In this document: piece after piece, positions 1 through 9,051 of the stretch
How the letters are laid out: each line of letters begins with the position of its first letter
Numbering within the stretch: position 1 is the first letter of the stretch
Source: Akkermansia muciniphila
GTDB taxonomy: Bacteria; Verrucomicrobiota; Kiritimatiellia; RFP12; JAAYNR01
Length of the DNA: 42,759 bases
Assembly: GCA_945870025.1 (NCBI GenBank)
Contig: CAMBQN010000022.1
Span: 1 to 42,759 of the forward strand
Direction: 5' to 3'
Notes under the pieces: generated by a model
Database searches by the model: none
What the model was told of the DNA's origin: nothing
What the model saw: only the letters and a program-made list of their open reading frames with translations
Made by a program: the position numbers and the translations under genes

Positions 1-46
1 CATAGTCTTCGCCGCCCTTTCGCCTCTTCTGTCGCTTCAAAAACAT
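1..46 (-). CDS. Transposase, N-terminal fragment (runs off the window)
   Basis: Fifteen codons are visible from an ATG at 44-46, reading MFLKRQKRRKGGEDY before the edge. A basic N-terminus of this kind (MFxxxxxRRKxGxxY) is familiar from DDE transposases of the IS1634/IS4-like group, which usually continue with a Y-W/F-x-L-V-E stretch. Family assignment from 15 residues is tentative. The nearby terminal repeat at 180-195 and the transposase tail at the other window edge support it. Confidence 0.45.
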   Translation of the reverse strand, partial: MFLKRQKRRKGGEDY

Positions 47-179
47 GCCACATTATCGGTCATCACCCGCACGCGCGCAACTGGGTGGTCTATACTACAT
101 TGACATGTGAGGCACACGTCGACGCAATGACAATAGCTTATGCGCAAAAATAAGCGAAAAAATATGAATTCTATGCCCG

Positions 180-195
180 AACTGGCGAACTCGGG
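180..195 (-). repeat. IS terminal inverted repeat, left copy
   Basis: On the minus strand the sequence is CCCGAGTTCGCCAGTT, identical over 16 bp to 42580-42595 on the plus strand. In both places it lies on the outer side of transposase sequence, as expected for the two ends of one IS type. The preceding CTA(G/A) also matches, apart from one base. Confidence 0.65.
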
Positions 196-278
196 CTAGC
201 AAAGGCCTTATTTCTTTGTGTTCTGTGCGATCTTTCGCGGCCATTCAGTCTTCACCCTAGCGGTTAATGCCGCACGGG

Positions 279-1091
279 TCAGGTCGGGTCGGGGCGGTTG
301 TCCCGGTACTCTTTACGACACTGGGTGCAGTAGAAGAAGGGTTTGTCCCACGTGGTTTCTTCTTCACGCCCGCAGGCGTCGCAGGTGCGAACCTGCTTGC
401 GGTGCTCGTTGCGGCAGATCGAGCAGAAGAAGTCGGGGCCGGCCCAGGTCGTCAATTCATCTTTCCCGCAGATCTTGCAGACCCGAGTCTGTTCCTCGCG
501 AACGAGGCGGAGATTCTGGGCGTGATCATCGAGAAACACGGGCGGGAAGTCGAGCACGCCCGGTTCGGTTTGCAGCAGGGTGCTGGTGGGCGCGCGGGTG
601 GCCGTGTTGGTGAGGGCGACCAATTGCGTGCGCTTGCCCATGGCCCGGACGCGGCGCAGCAAGGGAATGTACTCGGAATCGCCGGCCACGAGCGTGGCCA
701 CGTCAAACACGCCCGGCAGCGATGCGTAATACACCATGGATGACGCCAGCGCGACACCGACCGATCGTTCGTCGGGCCGGGCTCCCGGATCACGCCGGTA
801 ATCGACGTCGATGATCTCGGTGTCGTAACCGCAGTGAAAGGCCAGAAAATCGTAAAAAGCCTTCTGCTTGGAGGGGTTGCATCCGGGCTTGTTGATGGGC
901 AGCGTGCCAAAGTAGCAGGTGCGGACGATATCGATCCGATCCTCCTGCCACTGGCCGAGGTCATCGGCGATGACCTCGGGGATTCGCTTGTAATCAATTT
1001 CGAAACCGTCGGCTCCGAGCACGTCGAACAGGATTTGGCGGCTATGGTAGAGCCAGGTTCCGTCAACAAATATCATTGTTTTTAGGGGCAT
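279..1091 (-). CDS. NYN-domain (LabA/DUF88-like, PIN-fold) protein with two C-terminal zinc ribbons
   Basis: The 270-residue protein opens with a NYN/PIN-type core. IFVDGTWL (about residues 7-14) supplies the first acidic residue. An internal D/S-rich helix carries SVGVALASSM, and LVAGDSEYIPLL supplies the late acidic motif typical of LabA-like/DUF88 domains. NYN domains are predicted or proven metal-dependent RNases. The last 70 residues hold two CxxC...CxxC knuckles (CKICG...CSIC and CDACG...CTQC), each followed by a basic stretch, as in a pair of small zinc ribbons that could bind nucleic acid. An SD-like GAGGA precedes the ATG. The gene lies 48 bp downstream of the yhcH-like gene on the same strand and may be cotranscribed with it. 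RNase activity is inferred from the fold only. Confidence 0.8.
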   Translation of the reverse strand: MPLKTMIFVDGTWLYHSRQILFDVLGADGFEIDYKRIPEVIADDLGQWQEDRIDIVRTCYFGTLPINKPGCNPSKQKAFYDFLAFHCGYDTEIIDVDYRRDPGARPDERSVGVALASSMVYYASLPGVFDVATLVAGDSEYIPLLRRVRAMGKRTQLVALTNTATRAPTSTLLQTEPGVLDFPPVFLDDHAQNLRLVREEQTRVCKICGKDELTTWAGPDFFCSICRNEHRKQVRTCDACGREEETTWDKPFFYCTQCRKEYRDNRPDPT

Positions 1092-1139
1092 GTGTCCTCG
1101 TTTTTTTGGTGGCGTGGGCGTATACTGAAAGGGTGTCGG

Positions 1140-1601
1140 TCAGGCGCTTGGGGGCATCTGTATCTTGATGACGATCTTGCGCACTCGCTCCGGTGTCGTT
1201 AGGGTCCGGCTCGGCAGGTGGGCGTCGTGCGGGAAAAACAGGGCAAATGCGCCGGGCACCAGCCGATACAACGAGGTTTCGCTACGGACGAACAGGATGT
1301 CGCGGTCGGCGTCATACGGGATGTGAATCGGTTGATCGGTCAGAGGTGCGTAGCCGAACCATTCCGTCCCGGCGATGACGACTTGTACGTCCGCATAGCG
1401 GCGGTGGGCTTCGGGGAAGCCGTCGGTAACGGGCTTAGTTTCATAGGTTTGGACCAGGGCGAACACGCGTTCGCCGTCGATCGGATAACGGCCGTCAGGC
1501 AACTGGCCGACGTCGGGGCGTTGCACGAAGGCGAACGCGTCGGACAGACCGGGAAGGAGTGTGGTGTAGCGCGAGGCGTGGGCCAGAAGGTCGAGAATCA
1601 T
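1140..1601 (-). CDS. YhcH/YjgK/YiaL (DUF386) family protein
   Basis: The family (E. coli YhcH/NanQ, TabA, EbgC) has a single cupin-like beta-barrel and acts in sugar metabolism, for example in anomer handling of sialic acid. Recognisable features are RRYADVQVVIAGTEWFGYAP, an extended acidic strand, FALFFPHDAHLPS with the conserved HDAHxP metal-site motif, and the final RKIVIKI strand. I chose the ATG at 1599-1601, giving 153 residues, the usual family length. It has a GGAG 9 nt upstream. A longer frame reaches to 1754, but that extension has no family similarity and covers the 11-bp repeat array. The substrate cannot be told from sequence. The neighbouring NYN gene gives no sugar context. Confidence 0.85.
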   Translation of the reverse strand: MILDLLAHASRYTTLLPGLSDAFAFVQRPDVGQLPDGRYPIDGERVFALVQTYETKPVTDGFPEAHRRYADVQVVIAGTEWFGYAPLTDQPIHIPYDADRDILFVRSETSLYRLVPGAFALFFPHDAHLPSRTLTTPERVRKIVIKIQMPPSA

Positions 1602-1688
1602 TTTGGTGTGCTCCGGGTATATTTGTCTTATCGAGTCATCATAATAGAACAAAACGGGATGAGCCTTCAAGCGCAAACACGCGGAAAT

Positions 1689-1732
1689 CGAATAGGGGGC
1701 GAATAGGAGGCGAATAGGAATCGAATAGTCAT
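1689..1732. repeat. Four tandem copies of an 11-bp repeat (CGAATAGGnnn)
   Basis: Units start at 1689, 1700, 1711 and 1722 and read CGAATAGGGGG, CGAATAGGAGG, CGAATAGGAAT and CGAATAGTCAT. The period is 11 bp, about one helical turn, so all copies face the same side of the DNA. The array lies in the divergent intergenic region between the yhcH-like gene (start 1601) and the giant secreted protein (start 1853), just upstream of the latter's putative -35 box. It could be a regulator-binding array or a simple tandem repeat. No function is established. Confidence 0.75.
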
Positions 1733-1742
1733 GATATACGAC

Positions 1743-1771
1743 TTGTAATCGCATCGGGCAAAGGGTATACT
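1743..1771 (+). promoter_or_regulatory. Putative sigma-70-type promoter for the giant secreted protein
   Basis: TTGTAA (1743-1748) and TATACT (1766-1771) are separated by 17 bp, close to the bacterial housekeeping consensus. The start codon follows at 1853, leaving a leader of roughly 75 nt. The 11-bp tandem repeats at 1689-1732 end 10 bp upstream of the -35 box. Confidence 0.5.
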
Positions 1772-1852
1772 CAATCTACAGATAACTTGTTGAAATGTGT
1801 ATCTCCATCAACACGTCGACGGGATGCACCCGACGATTAACGGGAGTTGCTT

Positions 1853-4800
1853 ATGAAAACAAACAACGCATGGAAAAAACGATTCGTCGCGGGCGCGGCC
1901 TTCCTCGCCTGCGTCGGTGCGGCCTTCACCCTGGAGGCCAGCGTGACGATCAGCAGCCTCACGCCCGCGCCCGGGGCCGCGGTGACCAGTGGCGTGCCGG
2001 TGACAGTGACCGCGCTACTGACCACCAACGGCGGATCCGTGGTCCAGAGCGTCGTACTCTCCTATGCCTGGAACGGCGCCGGCTGGAGCACCCAGGCGAT
2101 GACGCGCGTGTCAGGCACCAACTATGTAACGACGATACCCCCCGCCGTCAGTTCGCTCGCCTTCTATGTGACCTGCCAGTACGACACCACCAGCGTGACG
2201 ATATCGACGACGAATGCCGGCTCAACCACGCTACCCGACTACGTGCGGTATGCGGATTTCGATGTGACAAGTTTTACCTTCACTGATTATGTATGGGCGA
2301 CGACTAACGGAGCAGGAAATACAAATTGGGTTTACACGATTGGCGCTACGGAATGGGTGGCGATAAATTGCCTATCGAGGACGATCGACACCTACGCCCC
2401 GCCGGGGGCGACAACCCGCTATTTGAAGTTAAAATCGCTCGTGGCCAACAGCCCGATGATTAGGACGCCTAAACTGGTCGAAGGCGTCGGCACGATTTAT
2501 TTTACCAGCATGATCAACGATATTGGATTTGGCGCGCAGCTCGCCGTGCAATATACGACGACGAACACGTTGCCGACGGATTGGCGGACGGCCAACATCT
2601 GGCAGACGGCCACCAACATTGTTTATCCTAGAAATACCGGCATTCGAGAAAAGTATGCGGCCCCGATCATACTCAATAACCGCGAGATCCGGTATGTTCG
2701 CTTCCTGCGGACGGATAACGGCATCACGCCAGGCGGCGCGCTTCCATCCGCGGACAGCACTGGAACCATCAACATCGACAACATCGCCATCTCCCGCCCG
2801 CCGACGGGGGTGACGCTCGGCGAAAATCTGTACAACCCCGGCTATCCGGCGCAGGATCAGGACGTGAAGGTGCGGTGCCAGGTGACCGACGTCGAGACAA
2901 ACGTGCCGTCGGTCAACCGGCGCGTCAAGGTCTGGTACAGTTGGCAGAACGAGAGCGGGCCGTGGACCGAGGCCAACATGGTGGCCATCGCCGAACGGGT
3001 GTACGAGGGCGTGATCCCGAAACACGGTCCGGGAACGATGTATTACTGGTTCCAGTGCGATTTTGACGGCTACTTCTACAGCCGTGATCCCGACGGACCC
3101 ACCGGGGCGCAGCCGACGCGTAACGAAAAGGTCGGACAGAGTCCTGTCTATCTGATCGAAAAGGGCGAGGACAACTACCGCAACTACGAGATCCGGCGCT
3201 ACCGGTCCGACGTCGAAGTCATGCGGGTCATCTGCTCCAATGTGCCCTCGGCCTCGATTATTGACAAAGAAAAGATAAGCCAAGTGGGCGACTACGTGTG
3301 GCAGGGGCTGACGCTCGTGTCGGGGCACACCAACCTGCTCTGGACGTTTGCCGGCACCAATGGCTATGTCCCTGACGCAACGGCATTCGACACCAATGTC
3401 TGGTCCTGGGGCGACAACGATCAGGACTTCCCCTATCCGCCGGTGGCCGGATATGCTGAACGCAACGCCACGAACAGCATCAAGGCCGAACTGGTATATG
3501 ACGGCACGCTGCTGATCAGGATGAATGAGACGAATGGCGAATACATCATCAAACGGGCGGTCTACCAGAACTTCGACATCTGGCCAGCCAGTCAGACGGA
3601 CTTTGAGGAGAGTCTCGGCCTGTTCGCGATTCAGACCTTCAAGCAGGATTTCAACACGAACAGTTGGGGGTATGGCTATGACTCCTACTCGGGGAAGTAC
3701 ACGCCGGTAACAGTTGATGGAACACCAACAAACGGCTTTGTCCGGGGAGGTCCGCCGTTCGGGACGACAAAGGACGCGGGAACGGTAGATTCTTGGTGGT
3801 ATGATTACGCTCGGGTCGTGAAGGAGCGGAACGTATTGTCTGCTGACAGGCACGCGATTGAACTCGAAGGCGTCGCTGGGCTTGGCCACGTCTGGAAGAC
3901 ACCTGCTGAGGCTCCATACTTGGGGATAGAGAATTTTGAATTCAAGGCGAGATTATCGTTGAATGATGGGTACTTCACCTACTTCAAGGGGACAAACGGA
4001 TTCAATCCGTTTGTAGAGAGCCCGAACTGGCCCAAGGGCTATTGGGTGGAGACGCAATTCAGCGCCGCATCCCTGTCGCCGGGCATGGCATCTTGCTCGG
4101 TCCTCACGTGGTTCGCTCCGGGCGAACTATATGACGCGCCCAGTTATTATGAAACGCGCCTGACGCAGATCGATCCGACGGTGGGTGGTGCCAGCCAGCT
4201 TCAACTGGCGCTGTACCGGTGGCAGAACGGGGTTGGGACGCAAGTGGGCACCTCGCAGCTGGTGACCGGGGGGCTGTCCGATGAGGTAGAACTGACCACG
4301 CTAAAAGCCCTGCGCGTTCAAATGCCCGCCAACGGCAACACCATCACCGCCCGTGTCGGCCGAGTCGACGGGGATACGGGTACGAATATCTGGCACTACA
4401 CCGTCGCCTTTAACGATTCATCGTTGCTGACGGATATGGGAACCGTGGGTTTCGGATCCCACGATGCGGAAATGAAAATTTCAAAGATCCGGGTGTTCGA
4501 CAGAACGAACACGGTCAACCTGCTTCCGAGTGACCAATGGGGCGCAACGGGCGGACTGAACAGCACCAACTGGTCCATGGGCGGGAGGCGGTCCACCACG
4601 GATCCATACCGATGGGAAATCACGGGTAATTCCTTGATCCGTGACATTCCTTCGCAAACGATCAAGATCAATACCTACCCCATGACGAGCACAAATAGTT
4701 GGTATCCAAATGGTTATAAAGATCAGAGAAATATTACAAATTACGTCGTGTCTGGCCTCGGCTACACGACGTTCGTTGTGCCGCTTAAACTCTGGGATGC

Positions 4801-7489
4801 CCATTTCGTGGAGATCCAGAACACGGGGGTTGGCGAGATCAACGCCGTGGTTGACGAACTCTCCCTGACACCGTGGCGAGCGGCGACCCGAGCGAATAAT
4901 AAACCGGTCGCAGAGCAGGCTGCGTACAATTGGACGTCGCCGTCGCAGCAGGAAACGTGGATGGGCCTGATCGCCAACCAAGCGTCCTGGCTGGTGATGG
5001 AAGGATGGATCAACACGTCCACCGGATCCAAGGGCGGCGAGGCGCAGTTCATCCGTAGCCGAGCTAACAGCAATCTGGTGCAGGCGCTCGTCAGCCCTTA
5101 TCTGGCCAACAACATCGGCTCGATCGCCTTCGATTGGCGCGCGAGCAGCGTGAGCAACGTCGTCTTTGCCATCGACCGCACGGACCAATATACCTATCCC
5201 GCCTGGATTTCTAGTCCGGTCTTGATCATCACCAACGACGCCCTCTCGGGGAATGTGAATCTCGCCATTCGAACCGATTATCCCGGACGGATCCGTATAC
5301 GCCTGTGCGAGGGGACCGCCCCCAACGCCGTGTTCAAGATTGACAATCTGGTCGTGCGCGACTATCCGCCGCGGGATGACACCACCTGGCAGGCGTACAA
5401 CGCCTTGATCACGTCGGCGCAGCCGTCCCGGGCGTTTCCTCCCACCAATAATAACGCGCAAACCGCTTATCTGAACAACGATCCGACGAACGGAGTCGCG
5501 CTGAGCGAAAGGCTGGATCAATACCAGCCCTTCATCCAGACGCCCAAGGTGGGGACCGGCATCGGCGAGATCACCTTCTGGTATCGCGTGTGGGACACCA
5601 GCGGCGGGCCGGCCGTGATTTCGCTGCAGGCCGCAAAGGATGAGTATGGCCCCTGGGAGGTGTTGACCAACATCGTCGTGGCGAGCACCCAAACGAATTA
5701 TCTCTATTTCTCGAACGACCGGATCTACGAGCCGGACCTCAAAGTTCTGCGATTGTACGGCTCAACCAACGCAAACCGCGTGTGCATCGACAACGTGCTG
5801 ATGACCGAGCCGGTGCGGGCGGGCTATGAATTCCGTCTGGTCGGCCTCCTGCCGGCGCAGCCGCTGGTCGGAGAGCCTCCGGGCTTGAAGGTCGAGATCG
5901 GTCGCTTCATCATGAATCCCACGAATATCCGGATTTATGCGAGCTGGTTCGTCGGCACCAATACCTGGGGCTATACAAACTGGTGGTCGACGGCCTATGC
6001 AAAGGTCGAACTGACGAACAGTCCGGGCGCGCCGCGGATCTTCCAGACTCCGGATAGCGTGGTTCTGCCAGCTGGCGCGGTTGACGATGTCGTGCAGTTC
6101 TTCGTCTGGGGCGTCCACGGCGGCATCGACATTGCGCAAGGCGACAGGCCCATCCTTCAGGGGACCAATGCCTTTGTGAATCCGCCGTGGTATTATCCCG
6201 CCGATCTCAACGCCGTGACGCCCTCGATCGAAGCACCGGAGCTTCCGGCGCTCGGCAGCCGGGGATGGTCGCCCTATTACTACGTCTATTCCTGCCCGCC
6301 GTATTCCGTCTGGGTGAATGAGCTGCGCTATTTTTATTATGACTGGCCGGAGCTCGACACGGAATTTTTCGAAATCATCGGGCCTGCGGGAGCCGCATTG
6401 GGCCGTTGGCATCTCCAGATGATGAGCACGGGAAACAACCTGATCAAGGAAAGCGTAATTACGAATGGCTTCGTCCTGAAAAACGCCACCAAAGGATGGG
6501 GCTTTCTGATCTGGGGTGATGACGCGATGTCCAGCTACGGCGACCACCTCCTGTTTCCCGGTTGGGCGGCCGGATGGGATGATATCCCGCAGGCGGGCGG
6601 AGTTCGCATGGTCCGGAGCAACGGCGCATGGGAAGACCGCGTCGCCTGGGGCTATGGATCCGAGACGCTGGTCAGCCAGCATGGGTACACCTATGCCGGT
6701 GCCCGAAACTCGGCCTACACGCTGTCGCTGAGAAGCGTCAGCACCAATCAGGGGTCCAAAGCCAGCGACTTCTTCTGGGACACGGTTGAGGACACGCCAT
6801 ACGCCGTCAACAAGTTCCAGCGTCTGTACGACCCGATCAGCGTCTACATGATCTACTCGGCCATCGGACCACACGGGGCGCACAGTCTGGGCACGAATCC
6901 GGGGACTATCGAAATCGCGCCGGGCGGTTCGACGAACATCGTCTACACGGCTGACACCTGGTACCGCATCGGCACGATGCAGACCAACGGCGTGCCGGTC
7001 GGGGCTGCCCCGGGCTTGAAGGCCTACACGCAGGCGCTGGTCAACGTCCGGTCGGCCATCAGCAATCAGGTGACATTCACCAATGCGACTTGGGCGCAGA
7101 CCGGCCTGACGAACAGCGTCCCCATTCCTTGGGCCACCAATTACTATCCCACGAGCGAAGCCGCCGCTGTTGCGAATACGAACATCGTCCGGGACTATCT
7201 GTTGAATATCAGTCCCACCAACAACCACGCCATCGCCTTCGCCATCGAATCGATAACGGTCAGCAATGCCGTCACGGTGACGGTGAAGCTCGCAGACGGA
7301 GGGGATCCGCTCGCCACCACGATCAACGGCGCGGTGAAGCTTTATGGCAAGCCCACCCTGGATACGGCCGACTGGAGTGTCATCGCGGACGCGACCGTGA
7401 GCAACGCCAGTTTCAATGTCAGCGGCAAATACACGCTTCCGGCCGTTTCAACATCGACCAACACATTCTTCAAGGCGAATATCGAATAA
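1853..7489 (+). CDS. Giant secreted modular surface protein with a lamin-tail-like region
   Basis: The protein has 1878 residues. The ATG at 1853 follows GGGAG by 6 nt; a TTG two codons earlier overlaps that SD. A signal peptide is clear: basic MKTNNAWKKR, a hydrophobic core, and cleavage near AFTLEA. The rest is Thr/Asn/Trp-rich beta-structure. At least three divergent jelly-roll-like modules end in similar strands (INIDNIAISRPP, VFKIDNLVVRDYPP, RVCIDNVLMTEP), resembling carbohydrate-binding or PEP-CTERM-type exoproteins. Around residues 1480-1580 an INE-like strand followed by EFFEIIGPAGAALGRW and a GWGFLIWGDDAM stretch resembles a lamin-tail domain. The C-terminus closes with a strand ending FFKANIE, a type of ending common in PVC surface proteins. 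No catalytic motif was recognised. An adhesive or S-layer-like role is inferred only. It is followed after 12 nt by ispD. Confidence 0.85.
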   Translation: MKTNNAWKKRFVAGAAFLACVGAAFTLEASVTISSLTPAPGAAVTSGVPVTVTALLTTNGGSVVQSVVLSYAWNGAGWSTQAMTRVSGTNYVTTIPPAVSSLAFYVTCQYDTTSVTISTTNAGSTTLPDYVRYADFDVTSFTFTDYVWATTNGAGNTNWVYTIGATEWVAINCLSRTIDTYAPPGATTRYLKLKSLVANSPMIRTPKLVEGVGTIYFTSMINDIGFGAQLAVQYTTTNTLPTDWRTANIWQTATNIVYPRNTGIREKYAAPIILNNREIRYVRFLRTDNGITPGGALPSADSTGTINIDNIAISRPPTGVTLGENLYNPGYPAQDQDVKVRCQVTDVETNVPSVNRRVKVWYSWQNESGPWTEANMVAIAERVYEGVIPKHGPGTMYYWFQCDFDGYFYSRDPDGPTGAQPTRNEKVGQSPVYLIEKGEDNYRNYEIRRYRSDVEVMRVICSNVPSASIIDKEKISQVGDYVWQGLTLVSGHTNLLWTFAGTNGYVPDATAFDTNVWSWGDNDQDFPYPPVAGYAERNATNSIKAELVYDGTLLIRMNETNGEYIIKRAVYQNFDIWPASQTDFEESLGLFAIQTFKQDFNTNSWGYGYDSYSGKYTPVTVDGTPTNGFVRGGPPFGTTKDAGTVDSWWYDYARVVKERNVLSADRHAIELEGVAGLGHVWKTPAEAPYLGIENFEFKARLSLNDGYFTYFKGTNGFNPFVESPNWPKGYWVETQFSAASLSPGMASCSVLTWFAPGELYDAPSYYETRLTQIDPTVGGASQLQLALYRWQNGVGTQVGTSQLVTGGLSDEVELTTLKALRVQMPANGNTITARVGRVDGDTGTNIWHYTVAFNDSSLLTDMGTVGFGSHDAEMKISKIRVFDRTNTVNLLPSDQWGATGGLNSTNWSMGGRRSTTDPYRWEITGNSLIRDIPSQTIKINTYPMTSTNSWYPNGYKDQRNITNYVVSGLGYTTFVVPLKLWDAHFVEIQNTGVGEINAVVDELSLTPWRAATRANNKPVAEQAAYNWTSPSQQETWMGLIANQASWLVMEGWINTSTGSKGGEAQFIRSRANSNLVQALVSPYLANNIGSIAFDWRASSVSNVVFAIDRTDQYTYPAWISSPVLIITNDALSGNVNLAIRTDYPGRIRIRLCEGTAPNAVFKIDNLVVRDYPPRDDTTWQAYNALITSAQPSRAFPPTNNNAQTAYLNNDPTNGVALSERLDQYQPFIQTPKVGTGIGEITFWYRVWDTSGGPAVISLQAAKDEYGPWEVLTNIVVASTQTNYLYFSNDRIYEPDLKVLRLYGSTNANRVCIDNVLMTEPVRAGYEFRLVGLLPAQPLVGEPPGLKVEIGRFIMNPTNIRIYASWFVGTNTWGYTNWWSTAYAKVELTNSPGAPRIFQTPDSVVLPAGAVDDVVQFFVWGVHGGIDIAQGDRPILQGTNAFVNPPWYYPADLNAVTPSIEAPELPALGSRGWSPYYYVYSCPPYSVWVNELRYFYYDWPELDTEFFEIIGPAGAALGRWHLQMMSTGNNLIKESVITNGFVLKNATKGWGFLIWGDDAMSSYGDHLLFPGWAAGWDDIPQAGGVRMVRSNGAWEDRVAWGYGSETLVSQHGYTYAGARNSAYTLSLRSVSTNQGSKASDFFWDTVEDTPYAVNKFQRLYDPISVYMIYSAIGPHGAHSLGTNPGTIEIAPGGSTNIVYTADTWYRIGTMQTNGVPVGAAPGLKAYTQALVNVRSAISNQVTFTNATWAQTGLTNSVPIPWATNYYPTSEAAAVANTNIVRDYLLNISPTNNHAIAFAIESITVSNAVTVTVKLADGGDPLATTINGAVKLYGKPTLDTADWSVIADATVSNASFNVSGKYTLPAVSTSTNTFFKANIE

Positions 7490-7501
7490 CAAGGAGTATC
7501 C

Positions 7502-8185
7502 ATGGTATCAGCGATTATTGTGGCCGCCGGCCGCAGCGAGCGGATGGGGTCGGGAACAGACAAGGCGTTTCTCAGCCTGGGACCTAAGCCCGTGGTCGTG
7601 TGGTCGTTGCTGGCCTTTGAGGGCAGCGCCGACATCGACAAGATTGTCCTGGTCGTGCGTCGGGAGCAATTGGTGGCGGCCAAGGCGGTTGTTCAGATGT
7701 TCGGGCTTTCCAAGGTTTCGGAGATCGTAGCTGGCGCCGGGCGCCGGCAGGATTCGGTGGCCAAGGGACTTGCCGCGGTCGCCCCCGAGACGCGGATTGT
7801 CGTGATTCACGACGGGGCGCGCCCCTGCGTGACGGCCGAATTGATCGCGGAGACGGTCAAGGCGGCACAGAAGACGGGATGCGGCATCGCGGCCAACCGA
7901 ATTGTAGATACCGTCAAGTATGTTGAACGCGGGACGGTGGTGGACCACACCGTCGATCGGACGAAGCTCTGGGCCGTGCAGACGCCCCAAGCGTTCAAGC
8001 TAGACCTGTTGTTGCGCGCCTATAAGAAGGTCGAGTCCGAGGGTGTCACCGTGACCGACGAGGCGGCGGCCGTGGAATTGCTGGGCGAGGCCGTGCGTCT
8101 TGTGGAATGGCAGAAGCCGAACGTCAAGATCACCACGGTCGAAGACTTGGCGGTGGCGGCTGCTTTGTTGCGGATCAATGGTTGA
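7502..8185 (+). CDS. ispD: 2-C-methyl-D-erythritol 4-phosphate cytidylyltransferase
   Basis: IspD joins CTP and MEP to give CDP-ME in the non-mevalonate isoprenoid pathway. At 227 residues it has the standard length. The N-terminal nucleotide-binding loop IIVAAGRSERMGSGTDKAF has the family's AAGxGxRM...K pattern. GAGRRQDSV, VIHDGARP (the conserved HDxARP) and TPQAF...A with TDEAAAVE complete the signature. An AAGGAG SD lies just before the ATG, 12 nt after the stop of the secreted protein. ispF is not adjacent and not in the window. Confidence 0.95.
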   Translation: MVSAIIVAAGRSERMGSGTDKAFLSLGPKPVVVWSLLAFEGSADIDKIVLVVRREQLVAAKAVVQMFGLSKVSEIVAGAGRRQDSVAKGLAAVAPETRIVVIHDGARPCVTAELIAETVKAAQKTGCGIAANRIVDTVKYVERGTVVDHTVDRTKLWAVQTPQAFKLDLLLRAYKKVESEGVTVTDEAAAVELLGEAVRLVEWQKPNVKITTVEDLAVAAALLRING

Positions 8186-8214
8186 GCACAAGGCGGTAAT
8201 CCGGACCCCTACGC

Positions 8215-8952
8215 ATGGATAAACGATTTGCCATTCTGGGCGACATTCACTCCAACATCGACGCGTTGAAAGCCGTTGTGGACGACGCCCGCAGCCAGTC
8301 GGTAACCGACTTCCTCTGCGTCGGCGATATTGTCGGCTATAACGCCGATCCCATTGGCTGTGTCGCGATGATCCGAGACGAGCTAGCGGCCGTGACGGTT
8401 CGCGGCAACCATGACCATTATTGCGCCTTCAGCGAGGAGCGGCTGGATGATTTCCAGCCGCTGGCCGCAAGCGTGATTGATTGGACGCGGCGACAATTGT
8501 CCGACATCGACATGGCCTGGCTGCGCGCGTTGCCGTTGCAGAAGCTGCATATGGGGCTCGGCCTGGTTCACAGTACGCTCGACATGCCCGACCGATGGGG
8601 CTACGTTTTTGATCTCTTGGACGCGGAGGCCCATTTCACGTATCAGACGACCACCCTCTCGTTCCATGGGCACACGCACGTGCCGCTGGTTTTCTCGAAG
8701 CAGGGAAACGATGTCATGCGGTTTGACCCCGCACCCTTCCATGCCGGGATCGGTACGAAATACTTCATCAACGTGGGCAGTGTCGGCCAGCCGCGGGACG
8801 GCGACACGCGCAGTTCGTACGTGATTTTTGATTCCAAGACGCGCCGGGTCGAGTTCCGTCGCCCGGTCTACGATGTCGATGCAGCGATGGATCGGAATAT
8901 CCGAGCCAACATCCCCCAGCGGTTCATCAATCGACTGGCGCTCGGCCGCTAA
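8215..8952 (+). CDS. Calcineurin-like metallophosphoesterase (YfcE/MJ0936-type)
   Basis: The 245-residue protein contains the full set of metal-binding motifs in order: GDIHSN near the N-terminus, GDIVGYNADP, RGNHDHY, and GHTHVPL with a late GSVGQPRD. This order is typical of single-domain cytosolic phosphodiesterases or phosphatases of the YfcE/DR1281-like group that use two metal ions. The substrate is unknown. It follows ispD by about 30 nt without a clear SD, so it may be cotranscribed and weakly translated. A stretch of AT-rich DNA with the rpsT promoter follows. Confidence 0.9.
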   Translation: MDKRFAILGDIHSNIDALKAVVDDARSQSVTDFLCVGDIVGYNADPIGCVAMIRDELAAVTVRGNHDHYCAFSEERLDDFQPLAASVIDWTRRQLSDIDMAWLRALPLQKLHMGLGLVHSTLDMPDRWGYVFDLLDAEAHFTYQTTTLSFHGHTHVPLVFSKQGNDVMRFDPAPFHAGIGTKYFINVGSVGQPRDGDTRSSYVIFDSKTRRVEFRRPVYDVDAAMDRNIRANIPQRFINRLALGR

Positions 8953-8977
8953 AAAGGCGCGATTTTAAAATTCGCTA

Positions 8978-9005
8978 TTGACCCCAGCCATTTAAACGGT
9001 ATCAT
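8978..9005 (+). promoter_or_regulatory. Putative promoter of rpsT
   Basis: TTGACC (8978-8983) and TATCAT (9000-9005) are separated by 16 bp in an AT-rich gap, a good sigma-70-like match. The predicted transcript would have a leader of about 40 nt before the rpsT start at 9052. Confidence 0.6.
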
Positions 9006-9051
9006 AGTGGGGCGTTTAGGCAAGAAGTGGATGATCAAGGAGCATTTTTAC

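Larger units (their letters stand above)
1..199 (-). mobile_element. Right-hand end of an insertion sequence (partial, runs off the window)
   Basis: This stretch carries the 5' part of a transposase gene on the minus strand (start codon at 44-46) and a terminal sequence at 180-199. Read on the minus strand, the terminal sequence begins CTAGCCCGAGTTCGCC. The same 16-bp core occurs in inverted orientation at 42580-42595, next to the 3' end of a transposase gene, so both edges of the window seem to lie in copies of one IS. Only about 200 bp are visible, and the IS boundary is inferred from the shared terminal repeat. No target-site duplication can be checked because the other end is outside the window. 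Confidence 0.6.

Noticed and set aside
1681..1740. CRISPR-like array
   Set aside because: Units are 11 bp, contiguous and without spacers; no cas gene is present anywhere in the window.
2429..7228. Several minus-strand frames of 400-490 codons
   Set aside because: They are antisense to the giant secreted protein and Arg/Val/Asp-rich in the way typical of shadows.
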